Assembly: GCA_003255065.1 (NCBI GenBank) | Contig: QAOA01005690.1 | Location: forward strand, 302,477 to 366,476 | Direction of reading: 5' to 3' | DNA from: Cercis canadensis | Taxonomy: Eukaryota; Streptophyta; Magnoliopsida; Fabales; Fabaceae | Length of the DNA: 64,000 nucleotides | In this document: positions 11,803 through 24,260 of the stretch, piece after piece | How the letters are laid out: every line of letters starts with the position of its first letter | Position numbering within the stretch: the first letter of the stretch is position 1 | Made by a program: the position numbers and the translations under genes | Notes under the pieces: generated by a model | Seen by the model: the letters and a program-made list of their open reading frames with translations, nothing else | Told to the model about the DNA's origin: nothing | The model's database searches: none

Positions 11803-13131
11803 TGTTACGTAAAAAGAGAACGCAAGTGCACGTGTCGTAAGCAAGTAATAAAGAAGTGAGATAAAGTATTATCCTACGGAGACTGTAGCTACTAAGTACC
11901 AAAATTATGTGTATTCTAATTTTATCTAGACAATTGATAGGTGAATTATGATGATATTTAAATACAAAACAGTAAACAAAGAATAATTGCTGTAAAAATG
12001 AGTAAGAATATGATGAGAAAATATCTAGGATGTCGATTTAACCGTAGCTAGTCCGGATCTTTATTCCTAATTCATTAATCAACAACAATCTCTCTAATTG
12101 CTAGCCAAGAACCCTAAGTTATTTATTAGCCTTTTCCAAGGTCAAACAAATATATTCCCAAACTATGAATCCACTATATTCCTATGTGAATTACGAATAA
12201 TCTCAGAATTCAATTCGTTCTTTTTAATGGCTACATAAACCATAACGGTATATTCCTATCCCTTATGTAATTTATGTTCTTAATCCCTATAGTCCTGCCA
12301 ATCAAACAAAAACATTAAGTATGGAGATCAAGAAGTCAATTTAAGAAGAATGTCCTTTGATTAATTCATTAGAAATTACAATCTATCCTAAGCTAGGCTA
12401 CATTTCCACCCTAGATGGTGGAATTAGTTTATGATAATTGCAGAAAATAACATTACACACAGATTAGACATCAATAACAGGAGATAGATGAAGAATTGAA
12501 CTATGGGACGGGATGATTCGATGCTGAAAGTCTCGATCTTCAAGCTTGAATCCTCTTCTCCTCTTGCCTCTTCTCTCCAAAGTGTGGAATCTTAATTTAG
12601 ACTTTAAGAGTCCTATTTATAGGTCCTAGGAGATTTAGGAAGAAAATGAATTAAAATAAAGTAAGATTCCTAGTGAAATTAGAAAGTTCAGAAGTCAAAT
12701 CCCGAGTTGACTGTCGGGGGCTGCAGCCTTGGGTTTGGGCGCTGCGGCGCCCTGGTTCTTTACCTGGAGGGTGCTGCGGCGCCGTAGTTTCTGTCTTATG
12801 CTTTGCTGATTGTAGATGATAGGGCGTTGCGGCGCCCTACTTTTCACGTGCCAGGGCGCTGTGGCGCCTAGTATAGGGCGTTGCGGCGCCCTACTCTCTG
12901 TACTTAGTCTTCTGTTTCCTGAACATAGGGTGCTGCGGCGCCTGGTTAAGGGGGCTGCAGCCTCCAAGGCCTTGTCTTCAATTCCAAACTACACGATTTT
13001 ACTTCTTTCTTACACCAAATTGCTCCGAAATGGCTTCCAAAGTTCCCAAAACATAAACCTACAAAAAGGAGACTTAAATTGTGAAAACCTACCTTAAGAT
13101 ACTCAAGAGTAAACATGAAACCGACTTATCA
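11803..13131. mobile_element. solo LTR, 1329 bp, TSD ACATG
   Basis: The element starts TGTTACGT and ends CTTATCA, so it has TG...CA ends, and is flanked by the 5-bp direct repeat ACATG (11798-11802 and 13132-13136). No primer-binding site, polyprotein or second LTR is present, so this is a solo LTR left by recombination. Near its left end it has gcaagtgcacgtgtcgtaag followed by a tattatcctacggagactg block, a layout shared with the solo LTR at 56199. It carries a GC-rich palindrome cluster at 12719-12966. It inserted into the minisatellite, whose units lie on both sides. I cannot assign it to Copia or Gypsy. Confidence 0.8.
12719..12966. repeat. GC-rich palindrome cluster inside the solo LTR
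   Basis: Six versions of the near-palindrome GGGCGCTGCGGCGCCC lie at about 12738, 12769, 12823, 12855, 12876 and 12929, bracketed by ggggctgcagcc-type motifs near 12719 and 12952. Spacing is irregular (about 20-55 bp). The block is strongly GC-rich in an AT-rich neighbourhood. It creates accidental open frames on both strands (12695-12967 minus, 12816-13097 plus), which I do not regard as genes. Confidence 0.85.
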
Positions 13132-13136
13132 ACATG

Positions 13137-13797
13137 AAAAGTAATTACCGAGAAATCAATGACATAAATACGTAATGACGAGAAAATTAATTGCACAAAA
13201 TTTGATGGCGAGAAAATTAATGGCAAAAAATATAATGGCTAAAAAATTAATGGCATGAAATGTAATGCCGAGAAAATTAATGGCACAAAATGTAATGATA
13301 GAGAAATTAATGGCATAAAATGTAATGACTAGAAAATTAATGGCATGAAATATAATGACGAAAAAATTAATAGGACAAAATGTAATGACAGAGAAATTAA
13401 TGACATAAAATGTAATGACAAGAAAATTAATGACATAAAAATGTAATATCGAGAAAATTAATGACAGAAAACATAATGGCTAAAAAATTAATGGCAGAAA
13501 ATGTAATGACGAGAAAATTAATGTTATAAAATGTAATGGCAATAAAATTAATGGCATAAAAATGTAATGACGAAAAAATTAATGGCAAAAAATATAATGA
13601 CTAAAAAATTAATGGCAGAAAATGTAATGGCGAGAAAATTAATGGCATAAAAATGTAATGGTAAGAAAATTAATGACATAAAAAATAATGGCTAAAAAAT
13701 TAATGGCATGAAATGTAATGATAAGAAAATTAATGGCAAAAAAAGTAATGACATAAAATGTAATTGCCAGAAAATTAATGGTTAGAAATTGTAAGAA
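13137..13797. repeat. minisatellite, main block
   Basis: About 20 tandem copies of a unit of 30-33 bp with consensus near gagaaaattaatggcat followed by aaaatgtaatgac. The last half is repeated again at 14461-14795 because of the contig overlap around the N at 14460. The array ends just upstream of the NLR pseudogene promoter region. Confidence 0.9.
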
Positions 13798-15455
13798 ATG
13801 TACCCCATAGCACTAAGATGAGTCATCTTTGATCATTTGCAAAGAAAGTGGTTCAATCAAAATTTACTCTTTCAAACCGTGACCTTAAACCTCCAAAACC
13901 GTGACTTGAATTGGCAAGAATTTTGGGTTAATAGTGATCACGCTTTGGTGAAAAAATTTCTAAACTATGTTTAGTTGATTCACGGTTTTCATACTAAAAA
14001 ACGAGATCAAGTCAAATTCGAATATTATTAAAAAATAAAACTGTCCCTTTTAGGTAAATAGTTTTAAATGTGCACCATTTAGATAAATAATTTATCCAAT
14101 TGTATTATTTTGGTCAAATTACTGCCTAGCATTGCATGCCATCTAAAATTAAAATTATAATATGCCAAGTTGGCCAACCACTATTGACTCAAATAAACTA
14201 AGGTCTGCTCACGTAAATAATATACACTACTCTTACTCAAGTGGGACTCAGTCAAGAAGTTTAACAGTCAAGTTTCAAGGTGTTTGTGCAGAACTAACCC
14301 AGAGAATCTTTCATCAATTTCAAGCCAAGCACTCCCATCTTACATAATACACTTCCCTTGCTCTCATCAAAATCCTCTGTTTGCATACTTTAATCATGGC
14401 TGCAGAGCTTATTGGTGGAGCATTTCTCTCAGCTACCCTTTAAGTGGCTTTTGAGAGATNCAGAAAACATAATGGCTAAAAAATTAATGGCAGAAAATGT
14501 AATGACGAGAAAATTAATGTTATAAAATGTAATGGCAATAAAATTAATGGCATAAAAATGTAATGATGAAAAAATTAATGGCAAAAAATATAATGACTAA
14601 AAAATTAATGGCAGAAAATGTAATGGCAAGAAAATTAATGGCATAAAAATGTAATGGTAAGAAAATTAATGACATAAAAAATAATGGCTAAAAAATTAAT
14701 GGCATGAAATGTAATGATAAGAAAATTAATGGCAAAAAAAGTAATGACATAAAATGTAATTGCCAGAAAATTAATGGTTAGAAATTGTAAGAAATGTACC
14801 CCATAGCACTAAGATGAGTCATCTTTGATCATTTGCAAAGAAAGTGGTTCAATCAAAATTTACTTTTTCAAACCGTGACCTTAAACCTCCAAAACCGTGA
14901 CTTGAATTGGCAAGAATTTTGGGTTAATAGTGATCACGCTTTGGTGAAAAAATTTCTAAACTATGTTTAGTTGATTCACGGTTTTCATACTAAAAAACGA
15001 GATCAAGTCAAATTCGAATATTATTAAAAAATAAAACTGTCCCTTTTAGGTAAATAGTTTTAAATGTGCACCATTTAGATAAATAATTTATCCAATTGTA
15101 TTATTTTGGTCAAATTACTGCCTAGCATTGCATGCCATCTAAAATTAAAATTATAATATGCCAAGTTGGCCAACCACTATTGACTCAAATAAACTAAGGT
15201 CTGCTCACGTAAATAATATACACTACTCTTACTCAAGTGGGACTCAGTCAAGAAGTTTAACAGTCAAGTTTCAAGGTGTTTGTGCAGAACCAACCCAGAG
15301 AATCTTTCATCAATTTCAAGCCAAGCACTCCCATCTTACATAATACACTTCCCTTGCTCTCATCAAAATCCTCTGTTTGCATACTTTAATCATGGCTGCA
15401 GAGCTTATTGGTGGAGCATTTCTCTCAGCTACCCTTTAAGTGGCTTTTGAGAGAT
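13465..15455. other. single-N contig join with 995-bp duplicated flanks
   Basis: 13465-14459 and 14461-15455 match along 995 bp with no length change and only isolated substitutions (for example gaactaacc against gaaccaacc). The duplicated block holds half the minisatellite, the NLR upstream region and the first 64 bases of the NLR reading frame (14396-14459 and 15392-15455). Both copies carry the same early stop codon. The best reading is two unmerged contig ends, probably the two haplotypes. The unique 600-bp stretch between minisatellite and start codon contains no other gene that I can see. Confidence 0.85.
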
Positions 15456-18400
15456 TGACTTCTCATGACATAACAAACTATTTCCGTTCAAGAAAACTCG
15501 AGGATGGCTTGCTGAAGAAACTACACATCACCCTAATCTCTATCAACCAAGTCCTCGAGGATGCAGAGGAGATGCAATACAGAAACCCAAATGTGAAGCA
15601 GTGGCTTGATGAGCTTAAAGATACTGTCTATGAAGCTGATAACTTGTTGGATGAGATTGCTACAAAAGCAGAGAAACATAAGCTAGAAGTTGAGATCCAA
15701 ACTACTGGCACCAAGGTACAAAACTTCTTTACTGCCTTTGTTAATCTATTTGACAAAGGAATTGAATATAGGGTCAAAGAAGTGCTAGACAACCTAGATT
15801 ATCTAGCTAAGCAAAAGGATGTCCTGGGATTGAAACAGGGCAATAGTGCTAGGAGTGAGGTTGTAATTGGAGGGAAGAAAAGATTGCCAACTACATCCTC
15901 TGTGGATGAATCTAGCATGTATGGTCGAGATGGTGATAAAGAAAAATTAATCAATTTTCTTCTGTCCGATGATGTATATATTGAACAACCACATGTAATT
16001 AGCATTGTGGGCATGGGTGGGATGGGTAAGACTAGCCTTGCCCAACTTTTATACAACAACAAAAGAATGGAGGATCAATTTCAACTCAAAGCTTGGGTGT
16101 GTGTTTCAGAAGATTTTGATGTTGTTAGGGTTACAAAGTTAATCCTTGAAGCATTTCATTGTTCAATTGGAGATACCAAATATCTAAATTTACTCCAACA
16201 TCAAATGAAGGAGAGATTGATGGGGAAATTTTTTTTACTTGTTCTAGATGATGTTTGGAATGAGAGTCGGACAAGTTGGGAGGCCTTGCAAGTTCCCTTT
16301 ACCTTCAGCTCTTCAAGAAGTAAGATCCTAGTGACAACACATAGTGATAAGGTAGCATCAGTCATGCGATCTACAGAAATACATCATTTAAAGCCACTAG
16401 AAGAAGAAGATTGTTGGAAGTTATTTACAAGAAATGCATTCAATGACCAAGATGCTCGTACATATGCAAATCTTGAATCACTTGGGAGAAGAATTGTTGA
16501 GAAGTGCAAAGGATTGCCTTTAGCTGTTAAAACAGTGGGAAGTCTCTTGCAAACAAAATTATCTCACCAAGAATGGGTTAAGATATTTGAAAGTGATTTG
16601 TGGCATTTATCTGAGAATGACAGTGACATTATTCTAGCACTAAGATTGAGCTATCATTATCTTCCTTCTAATTTGAAGCGATGCTTTGCTTATTGTTCCA
16701 TCTTTCCTAAAGATTATGAGATTAAGAAGGATATCTTAATTCAACTGTGGATGGCAGAAGGATTGTTGCAATCCTGTCAAAAAAATAAATGTGGAGAAGA
16801 ACTGGGTAATGAATTCTTCAATGAATTAGAATCAAGGTCATTTTTCCAACAATCACAAGGTAGAGGTCACCACTTCATCATGCATGACTTGCTAAATGAT
16901 CTAGCAAAATTTGTGTCTGGAGAATTTTGTTTTCGGCTAGAGGGTGATAAGGTGCATATTAAAAAAAAAAGTTCGTCACTTCTCATACCTACCTCAAACT
17001 TATGACAATTTCGAAAGATTCATGCCTCTTACCAACTGTCACCAATTGTGGAGCTTCATCCCAAACTTTGAGATCCGTTCATGGAACTTGCAACAAATAC
17101 ACTACATAAACATCAACCTAATTCATGATTTGTTATCAAGATTTAAGTATTTGGGAGTGTTGTCTCTATCTGGATATGTAAATTTCTTTGAGTTGGGTGA
17201 TGATATAAGCAACTTAAAACACCTACGTTCTCTAGATCTTTCACTTACTTACATTAAAAGATTACCTGATTCAATTTGTACACTACATAATTTGCAAGCC
17301 TTGAAATTGAACGGTGTCGGGGCTTGACTGAGTTGCCTTCAAATTTGCACAAACTAAACAATTTGCATAATCTTGAATTCTATGAAAGTGGAATAAGGAA
17401 GCTGTCAATAAACATAGGAAGGCTAAATCATCTTCGAACACTGACATCTTTTTTTGTGAGCAAGCACTCAGGNTGTTATCAAGATTTAAGTATTTGGGAG
17501 TGTTGTCTCTATCTGGATATGTAAATTTCTTTGAGTTGGGTGATGATATAAGCAACTTAAAACACCTACGTTCTCTAGATCTTTCACTTACTTACATTAA
17601 AAGATTACCTGATTCAATTTGTACACTACATAATTTGCAAGCCTTGAAATTGAACAGTGTCGGGGCTTGACTGAGTTGCCTTCAAATTTGCACAAACTAA
17701 ACAATTTGCATCATCTTGAATTCTATGAAAGTGGAATAAGGAAGCTGTCAATAAACATAGGAAGGCTAAATCATCTTCGAACACTGACATCTTTTTTTGT
17801 GAGCAAGCATTCAGAATGTAGTGTCAAGGACTTAGGGAAATTGAAGCATCTTCAAGGAAGGCTATCAATATTAGAGCTTGAGAATGTGATTGATCCTATG
17901 GATGCGGTGGAAGCCAATATGAAAGATAAGATGAATTCAGATGAATTAGAGTTGGGATGGAGTAAAGACAATGAGGACTCAGAAATTGAAAGGGGAATCT
18001 TGGATGCTCTCCAACCTCATAGCAACTTGAAAAAGCTCACAGTTACAGGCTACGGTGGCACCAGATTTCCAAATTGGTTCGGGCCTCATTACTTGTTTAA
18101 TTTAGCATCTCTTGAGCTGAGAGGAAGTAAACACATTTTGAGCTTGCCATCACTTGGGCAGCTTCCATTTCTTAAGGAGCTTTGCATTTGTTTTTTTGAT
18201 GCAATAGTGGTTATTGGTAATGAGTTTTATGGAGATAACTTGTCAAATCTTCCATTCAGGCGCCTTGAAATATTGAAATTTGAGGGTATGAGAGAATGGG
18301 AAGAATGGCTCTTTTTCGACTGTGACAATGAAGATGAATATTTCCCTTGTCTTGAAGAGCTTCATATAAGAAATTGTCCAAAACTGAGAAAGACCCTGCC

Positions 18401-19298
18401 TCGTTGCCTTCCTTCAATGAAAAAACTGGCGATTAGGGATTGCGAACTGCTGGAAGCATCACTTCCCAAAGCAGTTGCTCTGGAACGCCTATGGCTAACG
18501 GAAAACAGAGATATTAGTGGAAGTGGTGCCAACGGGTCATTCCTTGATCAACTTGTGTTGAAGAGCTGTGTTGAAGAGCTGGGCTTCGCTGACTCTCTTC
18601 GGTATCTATTGATTAGAGGTGTCCACTCAATGCCTTTATCACTAGACTCTTTCCCAAATCTTCAACAACTGTATTTTGTAAGTTGTCCTAAACTTGTCTC
18701 ATTCCCCAAAGGAGGAATTTCTGCTCCCAAACTTGAACACTTCTACCTTGGGGAATCGAGTAATCTCAAGTCACTGCCTGAAAACATGCATATCCTTCTT
18801 CCATCTCTTGGATATTTATGCTTAATTAATTGTGAACTACTGGAATCACTTCCCCAGGGGGGTTTGCCTTCAAGTCTAAGGGGTTTTGAAATCCAAGGTT
18901 GCCCCAAACTGATTGCTTCTCGTAAGGAGTGGGGTTTGCAGAATCTCCATTCTCTGACAGGGTTCACAGTTAGAGATGATTTTGAAAATTTGGAGTCCTT
19001 CCCGGAGGAGGGACTGCTGCCACCCAATGTCAAGTCTCTCGAATTCCATAATTGCTCGAATCTAAAATCAATAAACTACAGGGGCCTTCTCCACCTCAAA
19101 TTTCTTCAATCCTTATCGATTCGTAATTGCCCTAGTCTCCAATGCTTGCCAGAAGAGGGTTTACCCAACTCCCTTTCTTCTTTACATATTCAAAACAGTC
19201 CATTGCTTGAGCTTCGGTGCAAGAGGGATAAAGGTCAAGATTGGCATAAAATTTCTCACATCTCTCACATATTGATTGGAGACACTTTGATGACATAA
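15392..19298 (+). pseudogene. CC-NBS-LRR disease-resistance pseudogene (RPP13-like protein 1 type)
   Basis: The family senses pathogen effectors and triggers immunity in the cytoplasm or at membranes. From the expected start M-A-A-E-L-I-G-G-A-F the frame meets TAA at 15437-15439, where relatives have Gln (L-Q-V-A-F-E-R). Read through, the domains are in order: coiled coil (about residues 17-140), P-loop G-M-G-G-M-G-K-T (about 206), kinase-2 L-V-L-D-D-V-W (about 283), G-L-P-L-A (about 374), C-F-A-Y-C-S-I-F-P, M-H-D (about 496), then leucine-rich repeats. A second lesion is a one-base shift at the A10 run 16961-16970. A third is a missing base near 17313-17320 (and again at 17656-17663 in the overlapping contig copy), before L-T-E-L-P-S. 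The LRR part is open to 19298. The N at 17473 adds a false LRR duplication. Without these lesions the protein would be full length. Confidence 0.9.
17131..17815. other. single-N contig join with 342-bp duplicated LRR segment
   Basis: 17131-17472 and 17474-17815 are near-identical copies flanking the N at 17473, differing at a handful of bases (aacggtgtc against aacagtgtc). The extra leucine-rich repeats implied by the raw sequence are therefore probably not real. Both copies carry the same one-base deletion relative to the expected reading frame. Confidence 0.85.
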
Positions 19299-22200
19299 GC
19301 TACACTCCACAATCATTATTATGCCTTTTCAGGTACTTCTACATCACCAACGCATTTTTATTTCTACTTTTTTTTTCCGGATATATCTGATATCATTTAC
19401 TAAAGTGCAGATTGAAATCTATCAAGGAGGAATTTGGTGAAGAAGCTCTCCCTTTCATGTTTCAACAGCGGAACTTTGCAATCACGTTATCACAATCAAA
19501 TTCTATTCAAGACACGTACCAATTTCGCTTAGCATGTATTTATTTCAGAGGTTACACAACAAGGAGTAGCATAACTCCTCGGGTCATCTCAGCCCCACCT
19601 AGTTGCAATGAGATTTGAATGCCAAACGTTCACCATATACTCTATGCTCAGCCGTTGAAATTGATTACATAGGCTACAGTCTAGAAATTCTAATGGCTTT
19701 ACAGGTACTTTATTTACATTTTCTTTTTGGTACAATGCTTATTCTGCATTACACGCACATATCCAAGTGTGGTAAATGTTCAGGGCTTTATAAAAATGGG
19801 ACAGAGTTGTGCAGACATGGAGGGTACATAGAAAGACCTGAAACATATAATGGGTAAGCTCTTGATTCACAATTGTTGCCACTAACTCTCCCAAAGAATA
19901 GCAATTAAATGGATACGTAATTGAGTTGGTTTACAGTAAATAAGGCAGCTAATATTTGTCTGCATCTTTCTCTATTTCTTTTTAGTTTCTAGTTACATAT
20001 CTATTTCTCATATGTGCTAATGTTTCTTTCCAAAGTTAGGTCACTTCTGCTTGTTGGGCATAAATGGGAAGTGTTGGTTCCAAGGAATTTGGTGGAGAAG
20101 CACTGTGCTTCAGGTTGCTATGGTGGATCATTAAATTTTCTTGATCTCAATTGAATTCTGCTTGAAATCATGCAACAAAGCACCCAATGTTGCCTTCTTG
20201 AATTTGTCAGCAAGCTATATATATATATATATTGGGCTAACTAATGGAGTAACCGAGTATGCTTTTTGTTGACAGTTCTTGAGGCAAGCTAAAATTCTGG
20301 TCATGGGCTACTAATCAACCATGGGGGACAACAACAGAGAAGCAAAAAAATTTGGATGCATGCAAGTTTTTCATTTAAAAACAAGAACTTTTATGCTACT
20401 AATCAACCATGTGTCATGGGCTTGGAGGGTGTAAGTCTCTCTGCTAGGGTTCCTAGCATGGTGCCGCCGTCACTAGTAAATTCTGGTCATTATCATCTTT
20501 GTATGGGGATTGGTGTGTCAATGGCAGTACTGTTTATCTCTAGATTTAGATTGCATGTTCTTCTAAGGAGGGACATGCAAAGAAGCTCCAGTTTAAGTGC
20601 GTGTTTGCATTAGAAGATTATTTACTTAGTCGATTATGGTATAATTAATTATGAAAACAAAAAAAGAAGATTGTTGAATAATTTATTTATGTTTAGATAT
20701 GTGAGTTCAAAAGTGATTTTTTTAATAATCAATTTTTTGTTTGTATGAAGAAAATTATTTTTAAATGTTAAATTACCAAAAAGGATATAAAACATTTTTA
20801 TGGTGAAATAAATATGAGGAGCAATTTGGTAAAAATAAAAGGTAATGATAAAATAAACAATTAATCCATAATACTTGAGTAGGATGAAAAAGCTGTTAGG
20901 GTGGTCTTGAAATGTGTAAAAAGCTGTTAATCCAGTTTACCTAAACACAAAAACTCACATAATCAATTATGGGCTCAAAAAAGCTATTAAGGGAGATTAT
21001 AAACATTCCCAAGCATGCAACAAGAGCAAAAGAAAACACAGAAGGCCAGGACCTAAGAAAACAATGATACTAGGAAGGGCTAATCGAGTCAACCTCTCAG
21101 TAGGCCACCAATTCACAGCCTCATACCCATGAACAAAAATAGAGAACACAACCTAAAACATAGGCTATCAAAATCTCAGGGCAGAAGGGCCTCAACTGGA
21201 CCTACAAGAAGAACGTGAACAAGGTATGCTTCTTATTCTAGTATTTATAGGCCCAAAATTCGAAGTTTTTACATAGGCCAAATCATGCAAATATGTTCAT
21301 TTCTTCATAGTTTTGTAGGGTAGAGCAAAGGTGATACAACGCAGCAAGAAAAAGGGTGATGCAAATGCAAGGCATGATGAGTTTAAGGGAAAACCTTTTT
21401 AAACAAGTCTTGACACAGGAAGCTAGGGACAGATGGACCTAGCCTAGGCCACCAGGTAGCAATACAAGTACTTTCAGGTCTCATAGAGTGAATTCTAGCA
21501 AATTTAGGCCTACTGCCATTGATTCTCTCTGCGGCCTCATTACAATCAGCCAAGAGTCAATTCTACTCACAACTAACCTGAAAGCATATATGATATATCA
21601 ATTCAACTTCTTTTCTTTTTTGTTACAAAAAATTTTAAGAACCAACTAGACTGTACTAGAATTAAAGACAAAACTCACATGTAATGTCTTACCAATTAAT
21701 TTTCATAGCTTCAAATCTAAGCCATTAAATAAGGAAGTCCAAGTTTCTCACCATTAAACCAAGCACCAGTTAGCAATCTAACTCCATTTTAATGAAAAGA
21801 ATAGCCATCATATTATTGAGTAGTTTGTAAAATAGATAAAGTAACGGAGTCCCACATTGGATAAATATTATTTAGATTTGGTTTTAATCCAAATCATATC
21901 GAGTTTGACCCAGTTCAGTGGTAAATTATTTAATAGATTTTTTAAATCAAATAGTTGTAATTGCTTCATTAGTGTTGGTTGTCAATTTATATTTGTTCAT
22001 AACTGACAATTGCTTGATTTTTTAGGCTTTGTTTATCTCAAAATAGTGTCTCTTGCATGCCTCAAAGCTAACGCAACGATAACGATTCATAGATTTAGAA
22101 ATCACAATAACAACGATTAGGGTGACGACGGTGACAAGGGAGGAACAATTGATGGCGGTGGCGTATCTGCTGTAGCCAGTAGATCTAGTTGTCACAATGA

Positions 22201-23091
22201 TAACGATTAGGGTTGTGATTGAATCAAGATATGTAATGAGCAAGTAGATACTTACAAAATTAGTACAAGTAAATAAATAGTGACTACATTTGTAATTAAG
22301 GGGATTCGAACCAAAAAAGATATGGGAAAACCAGTGATGGATCTAAATAATATTAATTAGTAGGGTCAGAATATATATATAAGAGAATAAATATTAAAAT
22401 ATTTATATTAATATTAAGAAATATGATATTATATTTTAATAGTAAAAATTATATATTTTTAAAATTAATTTAAAAATATAACAGCTAGGAAAAATAAATT
22501 ATTTTACTTATGATGCAGAAATTTTAAGATTTTAAGATTTTTACAAAAATATAATATCAACTCAACAAAATATACCACATGGACATAATTCTAATTTTTT
22601 AATTTCTTAAAGAAACAAAGAATAAAGAGCAATTGAAAATAAATTGTCATATTCATGCAAACTATAAAATAAAATATAAATGAAAAAGGAGTTTAGCATT
22701 TTCACTAAAATATGCATGTGTTAGAAACAGCAATTTTTTTTTAAAAAAAATGCTAACATTAAATATAATAAAATTAAGAAAAGAGATACTAAAAAGTGAC
22801 TAATAAGGTGCAAGTTAAATAATTGAGGGTTTCAAGAATGTTTTATTTTTTAAAGGCACAATATAGATTAGATGTAAAAACTAAAAAGTAATTTCTTTTT
22901 GGGTTGTGTGTCCCTCACTAATGACTAAAAACAATTACTTTTCTCCCTCTTAACCTCACATGTGAGCTTTAATTTAAAATGTTGACACAATAATGCAGTA
23001 GTGAGACTATGGAAGCAAGAGAATAGTTCTAGTTGGGACAAATTGACATAAATAGTAGAGACAATGACGGTTATTATATATCATGAAGTGT
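19299..23091. other. intergenic region downstream of the NLR
   Basis: 19299-20200 is probably 3' flank or spliced 3' UTR of the NLR; open stretches such as 19412-19618 resemble no family. An (AT)n run lies near 20218. 20300-20625 has unremarkable open frames. 20595-21020 looks like a degenerate AT-rich MITE with poorly matching ends. 21000-22020 shows nothing I can name. 22135-22250 is paralogous to sequence flanking the hAT-type element at 32488. 22330-23091 is very AT-rich with no gene. Confidence 0.5.
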
Positions 23092-23101
23092 AATTTTTTT
23101 T

Positions 23102-23628
23102 GGCTTAATTACAATTTTGATCATTCTATTTTAATAATTTGAACTTTTTGGTCCCCTGTTTTAAAAATGAACAATTTAGTCCATCTATATTCATAAAATG
23201 TGCAATTTTGGTCATTTTGTCTTTAAGCCAAAATTTTTTAGGTCTATTTCACAATGTAAAATTCTATGATTTATAATCTTACCATTTAGATTTAAGAGTT
23301 ACATCTTATGAACCTCATCAAAATATTTCAGCTCAATCTAACGGTGAATAAATCTAGATCTTCAGTTAGATGAAAATTTCTAGTTTTGATATTTTGGACT
23401 GAGTCCCACTGTTGAATTGAGTTGAAGTTTTGTAGACAGATTCGAAAATATAACTCTTCAATATGAATTATGAGATTGTGAATTAGAGAACTTTTTACCT
23501 TAAATTAGACCTAAATATAGAGAGAATGACCAAAATTGCACATTTTATAAATATAGAGGGACTAAATTTTTTCTTTTTAAAATAGGAGATCAAAAAGTTT
23601 AAGTTGTTAAAATAGGATGACCAAAATT
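23102..23628. mobile_element. MULE-type fold-back MITE
   Basis: The left end reads GGCTTAATTACAATTTTG, the same terminal motif as the MULE at 6430. The right arm (about 23500-23628) is the inverted counterpart, with gaccaaaattgcac and gatgaccaaaatt. The two arms pair over more than 100 bp around an AT-rich core. The right tip seems to have lost about 10 bases. A possible AATTTTTTTT target duplication flanks the element (23092-23101 and from 23629), but it is low complexity. No coding capacity. Confidence 0.65.
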
Positions 23629-23749
23629 AATTTTTTTTTAGCTTATAAGGGGTAATACCCCAACTCCTTTTAACATGGATTTATCCCTACTTATGGCCGA
23701 GAGCACGTTTTACTAAGTTAGAGCTCCTCCTCTTACAAAATTAGCACAA

Positions 23750-24183
23750 AATACAAAAACATAAGTCACAATAAAAAATAAATATATAACCTAATTAATT
23801 CTAACTTAGATGTCCATCATATATGCGTGGATATTCATATCCCACTACCAAAATTTGACTCAGCTGACAGTCAAATTCAAATTGCTGATGAGATGCCTTG
23901 CCCCCTTTATGCACTTTTGTCAGTTGTAGAAGGAACATTCTCAAACACGGTTACGTATACAGCAAACAAATTGGACGACGTGTGATGCAAAATCTCCTCA
24001 AAGTTCATTGCCATAGAAATTGTTTTTTCTTTTCCTTTCAAAACAATTTGCAAAAAANATTTTAGAAAATGAACACATGTTTGGTATAAAAATTTCAAAA
24101 AATGAAAATTATAAAAACACATTTGGTTAATATATTTTCTATTCGTTTCTTGTCTATTTTCAATAAAATTTTAGGTAATTTGT

Positions 24184-24229
<46 letters not shown>

Positions 24230-24260
24230 ATAGTATAATCATCACGGAATATTTTGTCAA
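23750..24260. repeat. segmental duplication block, copy 1 (paralogue at 33230-33790)
   Basis: Sequence from cctaattaattctaac, through gcgtggatattcatatccc and ggacgacgtg, to ggaatattttgtcaaacaaggg is shared with 33230-33790 at high similarity. In this copy it forms the 3' flank of the wax synthase pseudogene; in the other it ends at the MITE inserted at 33798. The copy here is interrupted by the N at 24058 and an (AT)n run at about 24190-24226. Confidence 0.75.

Noticed and set aside
12695-13097. Overlapping 90- and 93-codon frames on both strands
   Set aside because: They arise from the GC-rich palindrome cluster, which has few stops in any frame, inside a solo LTR. The residue pattern is only the repeat translated.
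14162-15343. Two near-identical 61-codon frames upstream of the NLR
   Set aside because: They are the two copies of one contig overlap, in the promoter region, with no family resemblance.
17131-17815. Tandem LRR duplication in the NLR
   Set aside because: The repeat is exactly bisected by an N and matches without indels, so it is an assembly overlap.
20595-21020. Possible hAT-type MITE
   Set aside because: The ends gtgcgtgtttgcat and gttgcatgcttgg match poorly and I found no 8-bp duplication.
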